A stretch of 64,000 nt of DNA from Flavobacterium palustre (GTDB lineage: Bacteria; Bacteroidota; Bacteroidia; Flavobacteriales; Flavobacteriaceae). The notes below the pieces were generated by a model that did no database searches, was not told the DNA's origin, and worked only from the letters and a program-made list of their open reading frames with translations. The DNA is taken from positions 1-64,000 of the forward strand of contig NZ_BMGA01000001.1 in the NCBI RefSeq assembly GCF_014639535.1, written 5' to 3'. Numbering within the stretch: the first letter of the stretch is position 1; each line of letters begins with the position of its first letter. A program made the translations under genes and the position numbers. Below are positions 43,108-53,367 of this stretch, one piece after another.

Positions 43108-45567
43108 CTAAACCTTTCTAATCTTTTCCTTCCACTTTGCAATCCATCCTTTCGGTTTTTCTTCTTCGTGATAGCCATTCGAATAATTACCATAACCGTA
43201 GCCATAGCCGTAACCGTAGCCATAAGCCGATCCGTATTTTGCCTTATTTTCAAAACCGTTCAGAATAATGCTCACATTATTCATTTCGCCGCGTTTTACA
43301 CGATTATTTAATAACGGAATCATTTCTTTCTTGGTGATATTTTGGCGTACTATATACAAAGTCACATCAGCATATTGCCCTAATTCCAAAGAATCGGAAA
43401 CCAAACCAACAGGAGGCGTATCGAGAATAATATAATCGTATTGTTTCTTTAAATCCTCCATCAACTCTGCCATAGCTTCGCCAATAATTAACTCCGAAGG
43501 ATTCGGTGGAACCGGTCCCGAAAGAATAACATCCAGATAAGGAATCGCTGTTTTATTGACTATCTGATCTAAACTTTTTTGTTTAATTAAATAGTTTACC
43601 ACACCAACATCATTCGACAAATTAAATTCCTGAGACAATTTCGGTTTTCTCAAATCCAATCCAACAATTACTGTTTTCTTTTCGCTTAGCGCAAAAACGG
43701 TTGCAATATTAATCGAACAAAAAGTCTTCCCTTCCCCACTAACTGAAGAAGTTATCATAAGCGTTTTAGCTCCTTCAACATGCTGCTTTTTATACAAAAA
43801 CTGCAACGAAGACCGTATGGCTCTAAAAGATTCGGACATAGCAGATTTAGGCTTATCAAAAACGGCTAATTCTCCTTCTTCCTTATACACTCCTACCACT
43901 CCAATTAACGGAATTTGGGTTTGTTTACTAACATCTTCTGCATTTTGAACCGAATTATTTATAAAAAAAAGCACAAAAATAAAAAGCAACGGAATTAAGA
44001 TTCCCAGAAAAAGTGCCGAAACATAATTGACAGAAGAATTAGGTCCAATCAATCCGCCTCCCACATCTTTAGCGGGATCTATAAAATGAATATCAGATAA
44101 ATTAGCTGCTTTAACAATATCAGCTTCGCTTCTTTTTTGAAGAAAGGTGCTGTAAATATTATCGCTTAAATCGTATTTTCGCTTTATTTTAACCAACTCC
44201 TGTTGATCATCAGGCAATTGTTTAATATTGCCTTCGGCCTGATTGATTTTGCTGTTTACCAATCCTAAGTCAAACTGCAGCGACGCTTTTGCGGAAGCTA
44301 TATTCTCTAATAAAACACTTTTAACCGCTTCCATTTGATTGTCAAAATCCCGGAATATCTTATCGCTTTTTACCGCATAAGCCATTTCCGAACGCTGCGT
44401 AGAAAGCGCTATCAACTTCGATATATTAGCCACAATATTAGGGTCTTCAATTCCTGCCACTGATGGAGCGGGAAGTCTGGAATAATCAACACTGTTTTTT
44501 AAATAAGCCTTAAGCGAATTGTAATAGGTTATTTTTCGAACAATAGCATCTTTTTCAAGATCATACTGAAGAATTTTATCCGAAAATTTAGCTCCTCCGT
44601 CTTCAATATTAAAAACGTCTTTTCCTTTCTTAAAAGACTTTAATTCTTCTCCGGCAGTCTTTAATTGCGATTCCATAGCCACAAGAGTACTGTCAATAAA
44701 AGCAATGGTATTAGTTGCAAATCGATTTTTTTTATCCAACTGACTCTTCATGAGCATATTGACCGTGGCATTGAGATACTCCACCATTCTAGCCTTATTG
44801 GTTCCCTGTAATTTTAAACTGAGTATCGAAGCTCCTTTCTCATCAGCACTAACATTAATTCCCCGGTAACGCGAAACTGCGGCATTAAAATCGTTGAATC
44901 TTACAAAGTATTCTTTGCCTTTATAATTTCCAGGATTGTCTTTTATTTCTAATTTCCAATGTAAAAACGGCAGAGAGACCTGTTCGCCTACTTTGTATTT
45001 TTTAACAAAATCACCAACAGCCACCGCTGTAGAACCGTACGAATTGTCAGAATAGGTAATTAATGAAGCCGAATTCCCTTCGAAAGTAATTTTAATTTGA
45101 TATTCCGATTCACTTAAAAATTGAATAGCAATCAAAGCCCCCGAAAGCTGTCCTTTGTTTTTGTCAATAGCCACATAAAACGGAACAGCTCCATAAGCAT
45201 CCACCATATTGTACTTTTCCTGTACCAGATAATCGATATAAAACTGTAATTGATCAACCACTAATTCGTTATGAGATCGGGATTGCAAAGTAGTCAAGAT
45301 GGTTTGCATTTGATCTGAAACACCACCCCAGTTGAAAGTCAAGCTGGTATTAGAAGTAAATAACGGATTATTTTCTTCCTTTACGGATATCAAAGTTCCC
45401 ATTTCGTAAATTTTCTCTTTACGAATATTTACCTGATAAGCAATAGTGAAGGTAATGATCAAACTAATTAAAAACCATTTCCAATAGCTCAGTATTTTTA
45501 TCAGTAAACCTTTGAAGTCAAAACTAACCTGGTTTTCAAAAATGGAAAAATCTTTTATATCTAACAT
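43108..45567 (-). CDS. wzc: Wzc-like polysaccharide co-polymerase with BY-kinase domain
   Basis: Controls polymerisation and export by autophosphorylation cycles. Of 819 residues, the N-terminal part has two membrane segments (about 33-46 and 515-535) around a long periplasmic coiled region. The cytoplasmic kinase follows: Walker A SSVSGEGKT (607-615), Walker A' VIVGLDLRKP (633-642), Walker B IILDTPP (713-719). A C-terminal cluster of nine tyrosines (778-799), mostly alternating Gly-Tyr, is the autophosphorylation tail. It is 17 bases downstream of the Wza-like lipoprotein gene. Confidence 0.94.
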   Translation of the reverse strand: MLDIKDFSIFENQVSFDFKGLLIKILSYWKWFLISLIITFTIAYQVNIRKEKIYEMGTLISVKEENNPLFTSNTSLTFNWGGVSDQMQTILTTLQSRSHNELVVDQLQFYIDYLVQEKYNMVDAYGAVPFYVAIDKNKGQLSGALIAIQFLSESEYQIKITFEGNSASLITYSDNSYGSTAVAVGDFVKKYKVGEQVSLPFLHWKLEIKDNPGNYKGKEYFVRFNDFNAAVSRYRGINVSADEKGASILSLKLQGTNKARMVEYLNATVNMLMKSQLDKKNRFATNTIAFIDSTLVAMESQLKTAGEELKSFKKGKDVFNIEDGGAKFSDKILQYDLEKDAIVRKITYYNSLKAYLKNSVDYSRLPAPSVAGIEDPNIVANISKLIALSTQRSEMAYAVKSDKIFRDFDNQMEAVKSVLLENIASAKASLQFDLGLVNSKINQAEGNIKQLPDDQQELVKIKRKYDLSDNIYSTFLQKRSEADIVKAANLSDIHFIDPAKDVGGGLIGPNSSVNYVSALFLGILIPLLFIFVLFFINNSVQNAEDVSKQTQIPLIGVVGVYKEEGELAVFDKPKSAMSESFRAIRSSLQFLYKKQHVEGAKTLMITSSVSGEGKTFCSINIATVFALSEKKTVIVGLDLRKPKLSQEFNLSNDVGVVNYLIKQKSLDQIVNKTAIPYLDVILSGPVPPNPSELIIGEAMAELMEDLKKQYDYIILDTPPVGLVSDSLELGQYADVTLYIVRQNITKKEMIPLLNNRVKRGEMNNVSIILNGFENKAKYGSAYGYGYGYGYGYGNYSNGYHEEEKPKGWIAKWKEKIRKV
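43190..43230. repeat. Hexanucleotide repeat encoding the Gly-Tyr tail of Wzc
   Basis: Near-tandem 6-base units (CCGTAA/CCGTAG/CCATAG on the plus strand) encode the alternating Gly-Tyr stretch. The unit keeps frame, so slippage would change the number of tyrosines without frameshift. Confidence 0.75.
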
Positions 45568-45584
45568 TTATTTAAAATGTGTTT

Positions 45585-46373
45585 TTATCTTTTTAATAAT
45601 AACAAAACAGTTGTTCCTAAAGAAATCAATGTTAAAATGGTACCTAAAGATTCTATCCCTGTTTTACCCGTTCCCCAGGTTTTTTGCTTGAGTGGCTTTA
45701 CATAAATATAATCATTCGGTTGCAAATAATAATAAGGCGAATTCACCACATTAGCATTGGTCAAATCAATATTGTGCATTTCATTTCCTGTTGGTGTTTT
45801 CCGTATAATGGTCACTGCTTTTCTATTCCCTAAAAGAGTTATATCTCCTGAATTAGCAATAGCTTCCATAATATTAACATGCTCCTGAAACAAGGTTTTA
45901 GTACCCGTGCTTCCTACTTCGCCATTAATAGTGTAACGAAAACCAGCCAATTTTACTATCACAAAAATATTAGCTTCTTTCTTAAAATATTCGGCTAACA
46001 ATTGTTTTTCAATACGTTGCCTGACTTCATCCAGAGTATAACCTATTACGTTTAATTCTCCCAAAACAGGCATTCTGATATTCCCGTGATCATCCACTGT
46101 AAAACCACTAAAATACAAAGCAGCTTCGGATTTACCGGATTCTCCACTGCTTGTAGTGCTAAAAATCTCAACTAACTTAGGATCATTGGCCTTAATACTG
46201 ATACTTAAAACATCATTAGATTGCAGGCGATAAGGCTTAGACACCACTGCCGAAATGGATGTTTCAGCATTAGTTTCGTTTTTATTTTGCAAATAAACCA
46301 AATCCCTTGTTGAAATACAGGAAGAAAACAACACACTAATACTTAGTAATAAACCAAATAGATACTTACCCAT
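45585..46373 (-). CDS. Wza-like outer-membrane polysaccharide export lipoprotein
   Basis: A 262-residue exporter. The signal peptide ends in a lipobox (LFSSC, Cys19). A poly-export domain (SNDVLSISIKANDPKLVEIF) and one SLBB domain (FRYTINGEVGSTG) follow, with a C-terminal hydrophobic segment (GTILTLISLGTTVLLLL). Size and order match the short Bacteroidetes Wza forms paired with Wzc. First gene of the locus in transcription order. Confidence 0.92.
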   Translation of the reverse strand: MGKYLFGLLLSISVLFSSCISTRDLVYLQNKNETNAETSISAVVSKPYRLQSNDVLSISIKANDPKLVEIFSTTSSGESGKSEAALYFSGFTVDDHGNIRMPVLGELNVIGYTLDEVRQRIEKQLLAEYFKKEANIFVIVKLAGFRYTINGEVGSTGTKTLFQEHVNIMEAIANSGDITLLGNRKAVTIIRKTPTGNEMHNIDLTNANVVNSPYYYLQPNDYIYVKPLKQKTWGTGKTGIESLGTILTLISLGTTVLLLLKR

Positions 46374-46390
46374 TTTATTATTTTAGATAA

Positions 46391-46398
46391 CAAATATA
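46391..46398 (-). promoter_or_regulatory. Candidate Bacteroidetes promoter box for the wza-wzc genes
   Basis: Minus strand TATATTTG matches the TAnnTTTG -7 consensus of Bacteroidetes, ending 18 bases before the start codon of the Wza-like gene. No clear TTTG -33 element at the usual spacing, so moderate support. Confidence 0.45.
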
Positions 46399-46442
46399 GC
46401 TTTTCATTTATTATATTAAAAGCATCGTTTGTGTTAAACCAA

Positions 46443-47063
46443 TTAATTATTTTTTATAGCTTTTTCAAAAGGCAAACGCTGCAAAATACTTCTTCCTAAA
46501 GTAACTTCATCAGCATATTCTAATTCATCTCCTACAGCAATTCCGCGTGCGATGGTTGAAATTATAATTCCCGAATCGGCAATTTGTTTATAAATATAAA
46601 AGTTAGTGGTATCCCCTTCCATCGTAGAACTCAGTGCAAAAATAACTTCACTCAATTTCCCCGATTTCACTTTTTCGACCAAAGTACTAATTTTTAACTG
46701 GCTGGGTCCCACTCCGTCAATTGGCGAAATTTTCCCTCCCAAAACATGATATACCCCTTTAAATTGCCCCGTATTTTCAATTGCCATCACATCGCGAATA
46801 TCTTCGACAACGCAAACTAATTGATGATTCCTCCCGGTATTACTGCAAATTTCACAAATTGCTGTATCTGAAATATTATGACAGCTTTCGCAAAATTTAA
46901 TCTCCTCACGCATAGCAACTAAAGCCTGAGTTAAAAAACCGGTTTGTTCCTTAGGCTGTTTTAACAAATGCAACACTAACCGCAAAGCCGTTCGCTTGCC
47001 GATTCCGGGCAATTGCGAGATTTCATTGACTGCTTTTTCTAATAATTTTGAAGAAAATTCCAT
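46443..47063 (-). CDS. recR: Recombination mediator protein RecR
   Basis: Acts with RecF/RecO to load RecA on single-stranded gaps. The helix-hairpin-helix [12 protein letters not shown] (18-29), the zinc finger C58, C61, C70, C73, and the Toprim start VVEDIRD (85-91) are all intact. 206 residues, normal. A TAnnTTTG box (complement at 47069-47076) lies right before the start and would give an almost leaderless mRNA. Confidence 0.96.
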   Translation of the reverse strand: MEFSSKLLEKAVNEISQLPGIGKRTALRLVLHLLKQPKEQTGFLTQALVAMREEIKFCESCHNISDTAICEICSNTGRNHQLVCVVEDIRDVMAIENTGQFKGVYHVLGGKISPIDGVGPSQLKISTLVEKVKSGKLSEVIFALSSTMEGDTTNFYIYKQIADSGIIISTIARGIAVGDELEYADEVTLGRSILQRLPFEKAIKNN

Positions 47064-47115
47064 AGTTGCAAATGTAACAATTTGTTTTTTGAAATAATTA
47101 CAAATCCCTAAAATG

Positions 47116-47146
47116 AAAAAGCCATCTTCTTTACAAAAATGGCTTT
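47116..47146 (-). terminator. Terminator hairpin after the CoA-binding protein gene
   Basis: AAAGCCAT (47118-47125) pairs with ATGGCTTT (47139-47146); on the minus strand the stem is followed by a short T run. Confidence 0.6.
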
Positions 47147-47170
47147 GATATTTCTCTTAAATTACAAAAA

Positions 47171-47536
47171 TTAATATTGATTAGTAACCAATAAAGTCAA
47201 CGTACAAGCCACATCCACTTTGATATTATTCAATTCTAAAAGCTGGTACAACTCCGGATTCTCTGTTCCCGGATTAAAAACCACGCGTTTAGGCTGTGCT
47301 TCGACGATATAATTATAATAGTCCCGTTGATTTTTAGGATTTAAATACAAAGAAATAGTATCAATATTTTTTAAAGGAATGGCTTTAGTCCTAATTTTAA
47401 TTCCTGCCACTTCTCCTGTATTTTGACCAATCGCTAAAACCGAATGTCCTTTTTCAACAAGCAGTTCAATTGCTTTAAACACTGGTTTATGAGTCTTAGC
47501 AGAGGCTCCAAGAACCAAAGTTTTTTTATTTTTCAT
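47171..47536 (-). CDS. CoA-binding domain protein (YccU type)
   Basis: A 121-residue single Rossmann-like domain. VLGASAKTHKPVFKAIELL and the VFNPGTENPELYQLLE segment are typical of stand-alone CoA-binding proteins. Role unknown. A TAnnTTTG box (TACTTTTG, complement at 47553-47560) precedes it and a hairpin follows, so it is probably monocistronic. Confidence 0.85.
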   Translation of the reverse strand: MKNKKTLVLGASAKTHKPVFKAIELLVEKGHSVLAIGQNTGEVAGIKIRTKAIPLKNIDTISLYLNPKNQRDYYNYIVEAQPKRVVFNPGTENPELYQLLELNNIKVDVACTLTLLVTNQY

Positions 47537-47575
47537 TTCGAATTATTTTTCACAAAAGTACTAAAATAAAACCAG

Positions 47576-48511
47576 CTAGTCTCTAGGCAAAAATATCTCA
47601 GCCATCATACATCGGGCACTTCCTCCACCACAGCTTTCAATTGTTTGCAAATTAGCATTCAAAATAGTCCCGTATTTCTCCAACTGCTTTTTTTGCACAG
47701 CACTCAACGACTCCATCGCAGCGGTGCTCATCACAATATATCTTTTATCATTAGTCCCTGAAACCTCCAGCACATTTCCGGCAAAATGCGCCACTTGTTG
47801 CTCATTAATTAAAACAACCTCTTTTCCGCTGGCTCGTAAATTCTCCAAAACCATTTTGCGTTCCTGCTTATCTTCAATCAAATCAGCGCAAATTACAGCA
47901 AAATGTTCTCCTACACTCATCATCACATTGGTATGATAAACCAACTCCTTACGTCCATCAACCGTATGAAAAGCTTCAAAAATAACCGGCGCATAATCAA
48001 AATCTTCACAGAATTCAATAAAAAGTTCCTCATTAGCTCTTGGAGACAAAGCACAATAAGCAATTGAATTCACTCTGTCCAAAACGACACTACCAGTTCC
48101 TTCAAGAAAAATCCCCTCTTCTTCAGCCGAAGTAAAATCAACTACATTTTCAATTACAAAATCTTTTTCTTCTAAAATATCCAAAATATCTTCACGGCGT
48201 TCGGCTCTCCGATTCTCAGCAAACATTGGATACAAAACCACATCCCCATTATCGTGAAACGAAATCCAGTTATTTGGAAAAATACTATCAGGCGTATCGG
48301 TCACCGGAGTGTCATCTACCACAACAACTTCCACTCCCACTTCCTGAAGCTGACTTACCAAAGCATCAAATTCCTGTTGCGCTTTAGCGTTTATAGCTGC
48401 TGGCAACATTCCGCTCAATTCCTCTTGAAAATAATTATTTACTGTTGTTTGCTCATTCATTCGAAAAGCCACCGGACGAATCATCAAAACCGAATCTGTA
48501 ACTTGTTTCAT
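47576..48511 (-). CDS. ctlX: CtlX-like hydrolase of the arginine deiminase/amidinotransferase superfamily
   Basis: A 311-residue guanidine/ureido-group-modifying enzyme fold. N80-N81 (FPNNWISFH), H193 (YHTNV) and the catalytic C301 (GGGSARCM) match the superfamily's active-site pattern. The closest named type I recognise is CtlX, a citrulline hydrolase; a dimethylarginine or arginine substrate cannot be excluded. A TAnnTTTG box (complement at 48540-48547) lies 29 bases upstream of the start. Confidence 0.78.
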   Translation of the reverse strand: MKQVTDSVLMIRPVAFRMNEQTTVNNYFQEELSGMLPAAINAKAQQEFDALVSQLQEVGVEVVVVDDTPVTDTPDSIFPNNWISFHDNGDVVLYPMFAENRRAERREDILDILEEKDFVIENVVDFTSAEEEGIFLEGTGSVVLDRVNSIAYCALSPRANEELFIEFCEDFDYAPVIFEAFHTVDGRKELVYHTNVMMSVGEHFAVICADLIEDKQERKMVLENLRASGKEVVLINEQQVAHFAGNVLEVSGTNDKRYIVMSTAAMESLSAVQKKQLEKYGTILNANLQTIESCGGGSARCMMAEIFLPRD

Positions 48512-48546
48512 TTATTAAATTTTTATTTATTCTAACTTTCAAAGAT

Positions 48547-48577
48547 AAAAAAAAGCTCCACTTTTCAGTGAAGCTTT
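48547..48577 (-). terminator. Terminator after gltA
   Basis: AAAAGCT-C-CACT, loop TTTC, AGTG-A-AGCTTTT; followed on the minus strand by a run of T. It partly overlaps the ctlX promoter box. Confidence 0.8.
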
Positions 48578-48596
48578 TACTTTGTTATAATTTTAA

Positions 48597-49874
48597 TTAT
48601 ACCGGTTTTTTAAATTCTCTCAACGGAGCACCAGTGTAAACCTGTCTTGGTCTTCCAATAGGTTCTTTGTTTTCACGCATTTCTTTCCATTGTGCAATCC
48701 ATCCCGGTAATCTTCCAATAGCAAACATTACTGTAAACATATCAGTAGGAATCCCTAACGCTCTATAGATAATTCCAGAATAAAAATCTACGTTTGGATA
48801 TAAATTTCTTGCTTTGAAATACTCATCTTCTAAAGCTGCTGCTTCTAATTTTTTAGCTATTTCCAAAATTGGATCATCAACTCCTAAAGTTCCTAAAACT
48901 TCATTAGCTGCTTTTTTGATAATCTTAGCACGCGGATCGAAGTTTTTGTAAACTCTGTGTCCGAATCCCATTAAACGGAATGGATCGTTTTTATCTTTAG
49001 CTTTAGCCAAATACTTTTCGGTATCTCCACCATTTTGGTGAATTTCTTCTAACATTTCAAGAACTGCCTGATTAGCACCTCCGTGTAAAGGTCCCCATAA
49101 AGCAGAAACTCCGGCAGAAATAGAAGCAAATAAACCTGCATGAGAAGAACCTACCATTCTTACTGTAGAAGTAGAACAGTTTTGTTCGTGGTCGGCGTGT
49201 AAAATAAATAATTTATCTAAAGCATCAATTACAACTGAACTTGACTTATAAGGCTCTGTAGGCAATTCGAACATTAATCTCATAAAGTTCTCTACATATC
49301 CTTTAGTATTATCATAATAATTCAAAGGATAACCCATAGATTTCCTGTAAGTCCATGTTGCAATAACTAAGAATTTACCCATAGTTTTACAAACTGCCTG
49401 GTACAATTCTTTTTCGTTCTCAACATTTACAGATTTTGGATTGAAAGCAGTTAAAGCACTAGTTAAAGCCGCTAAAACGCCCATTGGGTGAGCCGTTTTA
49501 GGAAAACCATCAATAATACCTTTCATCTCCTCATTTACTAAGGTATGCTTTCTGATATCTGTTTCAAATTGTTCCAATTGAGCAGCTGTTGGTAATTCAC
49601 CAAAAATTAAAAGATAAGAAACTTCTAAAAAGCTAGCTTTGTCTGCTAAATCTTCAATAGCATATCCTCTGTAACGTAAAATCCCCAGTTCCCCATCTAA
49701 GAAAGTAATTCCACTAGTACAAGAACCTGAATTTTTGAAACCTGGATCAATTGTAATTGCCCCTGTTAAATCTCTTAACTTGTTAATATTGATTGCTTCT
49801 TCGTTCTCACTTCCTTTAATAACAGGAAACTCATACTTCTTGCCATCAATTTCTAATATAGCTGTTTTTGACAT
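48597..49874 (-). CDS. gltA: Citrate synthase, type II
   Basis: Condenses acetyl-CoA and oxaloacetate in the TCA cycle. It has the extra N-terminal beta domain of type II enzymes and the catalytic residues H264 (GPLHGGANQ), H306 (GFGHRVYK) and the Asp in NVDFYSG. H229 (HADHEQN) is also conserved. 425 residues, normal. It has its own promoter-like box and terminator. Confidence 0.97.
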   Translation of the reverse strand: MSKTAILEIDGKKYEFPVIKGSENEEAININKLRDLTGAITIDPGFKNSGSCTSGITFLDGELGILRYRGYAIEDLADKASFLEVSYLLIFGELPTAAQLEQFETDIRKHTLVNEEMKGIIDGFPKTAHPMGVLAALTSALTAFNPKSVNVENEKELYQAVCKTMGKFLVIATWTYRKSMGYPLNYYDNTKGYVENFMRLMFELPTEPYKSSSVVIDALDKLFILHADHEQNCSTSTVRMVGSSHAGLFASISAGVSALWGPLHGGANQAVLEMLEEIHQNGGDTEKYLAKAKDKNDPFRLMGFGHRVYKNFDPRAKIIKKAANEVLGTLGVDDPILEIAKKLEAAALEDEYFKARNLYPNVDFYSGIIYRALGIPTDMFTVMFAIGRLPGWIAQWKEMRENKEPIGRPRQVYTGAPLREFKKPV

Positions 49875-49911
49875 AATAATTTGAAATAAATCTTTACACT
49901 TAATAATGTAC

Positions 49912-49919
49912 CAAATCTA
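49912..49919 (-). promoter_or_regulatory. Candidate gltA promoter box
   Basis: Minus strand TAGATTTG matches TAnnTTTG and lies 38 bases upstream of the gltA start; no clear -33 TTTG. Confidence 0.5.
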
Positions 49920-49972
49920 AGGATAATAACATTAATTAAAAAGGGAAAAAAGCAGTGATATTGTTAAATTTC

Positions 49973-50008
49973 AAAAAAAAAGCCATTCATTTTAAATGAA
50001 CGGCTTTT
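49973..50008 (-). terminator. Terminator after eno
   Basis: AAAAGCC (49978-49984) pairs with GGCTTTT (50002-50008) around TTCAT/ATGAA, with one A/C mismatch; the minus strand continues into a run of nine T. Confidence 0.85.
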
Positions 50009-50030
50009 AAAAAATAACAATCTGCTATTC

Positions 50031-51335
<1,305 letters not shown>

Positions 51336-51350
51336 TTAAATTTTCGGATA

Positions 51351-51378
51351 CAAATATATTCTAAGTTTTTCAAACAAA
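51351..51378 (-). promoter_or_regulatory. eno promoter, Bacteroidetes type
   Basis: Minus strand TATATTTG (complement at 51351-51358) with a TTTG at 51375-51378 about 16 bases further upstream; close to the TTTG...TAnnTTTG arrangement. Confidence 0.55.
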
Positions 51379-51481
51379 GCACTATTTTTTTCATTCGTTA
51401 TCAACGAAAACGTTATAAAAACATTTTTTAAACATAATTTAAAATAAAGTTTACAATTTAAGAAGCAAACCAAGCCATTCG

Positions 51482-51520
51482 ACAAAAAAAAGCAGGCTAA
51501 ACAAAAAAGTTTAGCCTGCT
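51482..51520 (-). terminator. Strong terminator after carA
   Basis: AGCAGGCTAAAC (51491-51502), loop of six A, GTTTAGCCTGCT (51509-51520): perfect 12-bp stem, followed on the minus strand by eight T. Confidence 0.95.
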
Positions 51521-51542
51521 CAATATACTTTATATCAAAAAT

Positions 51543-52643
51543 TTATTTTTTCAAATTTTCTACAAACTGATCAAATAAATAAGAAGAATCATGTGGACCA
51601 GGACTTGCTTCCGGGTGGTATTGCACTGAAAAACAGTTTTTATTTTTCATTCTCATACCTGCTACAGTTCCGTCATTTAAGTGAAGATGCGTAATTTCCA
51701 TATCCGCATTAGCTTCTAATTCTTCTCTGTTTACAGCAAATCCGTGATTTTGAGAAGTAATTTCTCCTTTACCTGTAATCAAATTAGAAACAGGATGGTT
51801 AATTCCACGGTGACCGTTAAACATTTTATAAGTAGATATTCCATTTGCCAAACCAATTACCTGGTGTCCTAAACAAATCCCAAACAAAGGTTTATTGTTT
51901 GCCAAAATTTCTTTTGCCACCTGAATAGCTCCATCCAATGGCTCAGGATCCCCAGGACCATTTGAAAGAAAGAAACCATCTGGATTGAAAGACGCTAAAT
52001 CAGCGTAAGATGAATCATAAGGAAACACCTTAATATAGCAATCTCTTTTAGCCAGATTACGAAGAATATTAGTTTTAATACCTAAATCTAAAGCTGAAAC
52101 TTTATACTTAGCATTTTCGTCTCCATAAAAATAAGGCTCTTTAGTTGAAACCTTAGAAGCCAATTCCAAACCTTTCATGTCCGGAACCTTAGCCAAAGCC
52201 GCTTTTAATTCTTCAATTGGAGTACCATCTGTACAAATTACAGAGTTCATTGCTCCATTTTCTCTAATATAACTTACCAAAGCACGAGTATCTACATCAG
52301 AGATACAGATTAGATCATGTTTTGCAAAATAATCCTCTAAACTTCCTGAAGCATCTACTCTGGAATAGTTAAAACTGAAATTTTTACAAACCAAACCAGC
52401 AATTTTAATTCCGTTTGATTCTACTTCATTGTCATTAACCCCATAATTTCCAATATGAGGGTTAGTTGCCACCATGATTTGTCCAAAATAAGATGGGTCA
52501 GTGAAAATTTCTTGATAACCAGTCATTCCTGTGTTAAAACAAACTTCACCAAAAGTGGTTCCGCTGATTCCGATAGATTTTCCGTGGAATATAGTTCCGT
52601 CACTTAACAATAGAACGGCGCTTTTTCGTGTTGTGTATTTCAT
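51543..52643 (-). CDS. carA: Carbamoyl-phosphate synthase small subunit
   Basis: Glutaminase subunit that supplies ammonia for carbamoyl phosphate (pyrimidine and arginine synthesis). The class I triad is present: C257 (GICLGHQ), H343 and E345 (YHPEASPGP). 366 residues. carB is not in the window. It follows rplQ, separated by a terminator and its own promoter. Confidence 0.97.
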   Translation of the reverse strand: MKYTTRKSAVLLLSDGTIFHGKSIGISGTTFGEVCFNTGMTGYQEIFTDPSYFGQIMVATNPHIGNYGVNDNEVESNGIKIAGLVCKNFSFNYSRVDASGSLEDYFAKHDLICISDVDTRALVSYIRENGAMNSVICTDGTPIEELKAALAKVPDMKGLELASKVSTKEPYFYGDENAKYKVSALDLGIKTNILRNLAKRDCYIKVFPYDSSYADLASFNPDGFFLSNGPGDPEPLDGAIQVAKEILANNKPLFGICLGHQVIGLANGISTYKMFNGHRGINHPVSNLITGKGEITSQNHGFAVNREELEANADMEITHLHLNDGTVAGMRMKNKNCFSVQYHPEASPGPHDSSYLFDQFVENLKK

Positions 52644-52661
52644 TTGTTTTTAAATATGGTG

Positions 52662-52692
52662 CAAATTTAATTCATTAAAGCAGTGAAAGCAA
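52662..52692 (-). promoter_or_regulatory. carA promoter, Bacteroidetes type
   Basis: Minus strand TTG at 52690-52692, 20-base spacer, TAAATTTG (complement at 52662-52669), 18 bases upstream of the carA start. Confidence 0.55.
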
Positions 52693-52761
52693 CAATTTTA
52701 AAAATTATTTTAAATCTCAAAAGGAGAGGGTTCACCAGCCTGTTTTATGTAACAAAAAATC

Positions 52762-52798
52762 AAAAAAAAAGGATAAACTAAATAAATAGCTTATCCTT
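52762..52798 (-). terminator. Terminator of the ribosomal operon after rplQ
   Basis: AAGGATAA (52769-52776) pairs with TTATCCTT (52791-52798), extended by CTA/TAG; T run on the minus strand. Confidence 0.88.
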
Positions 52799-52825
52799 GA
52801 TTTTATTGAATGATTATCTTCATAA

Positions 52826-53311
52826 TTATTCAGCAGCTTCTGCATTAGTATCAGCTTCTGCAGCAGGAGCTTCTTCTGTTTTCTTAGCTTTACCACCACG
52901 ACGGCTTTTTGCTTTTTTAACTTCTTTTTTACCTCCGTTGTAAAGTTCGTTAAAATCTACTAATTCGATCATTGCCATATCAGCATTATCTCCTAAACGA
53001 TTTCCAACTTTAATGATACGAGTGTATCCACCCGGACGGTCACCAACTTTAGCAGCTACATCTCTGAACAAGTCAGTTACAGCATACTTGCTACGTAAGT
53101 TAGCAAAAACAATACGACGGTTGTGAGTCGTATCATTTTTAGATTTTGTTATAAGCGGCTCAACAAATTGTTTAAGCGCTTTTGCTTTAGCAACAGTAGT
53201 GTTAATACGTTTGTGCTCGATAAGAGAACAAGCCATATTAGCCAACATAGATTTTCTATGTGCAGTCTGTCTGCTTAAGTGATTGAATTTTTTTCCGTGT
53301 CTCATGACCAA
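52826..53311 (-). CDS. rplQ: 50S ribosomal protein L17
   Basis: [24 protein letters not shown] is the diagnostic opening (positions 3-26, split in the chain). Residues after about 125 are a Lys/Ala/Glu-rich tail, common in Bacteroidetes L17 and longer than in E. coli. A valid alternative start is the second Met (MRHGKKF). Last gene of the ribosomal operon. Confidence 0.97.
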   Translation of the reverse strand: MVMRHGKKFNHLSRQTAHRKSMLANMACSLIEHKRINTTVAKAKALKQFVEPLITKSKNDTTHNRRIVFANLRSKYAVTDLFRDVAAKVGDRPGGYTRIIKVGNRLGDNADMAMIELVDFNELYNGGKKEVKKAKSRRGGKAKKTEEAPAAEADTNAEAAE

Positions 53312-53367
53312 TTTATTTTAACTTCATCTTGCTTCAATCCGCTATGGAGAGCAAAATATGAAGTAAA

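Noticed and set aside
47064-47100. recR promoter as a separate feature
   Set aside because: A TAnnTTTG box exists but is only 6 bases from the start codon and lacks a -33 partner; mentioned under recR only.
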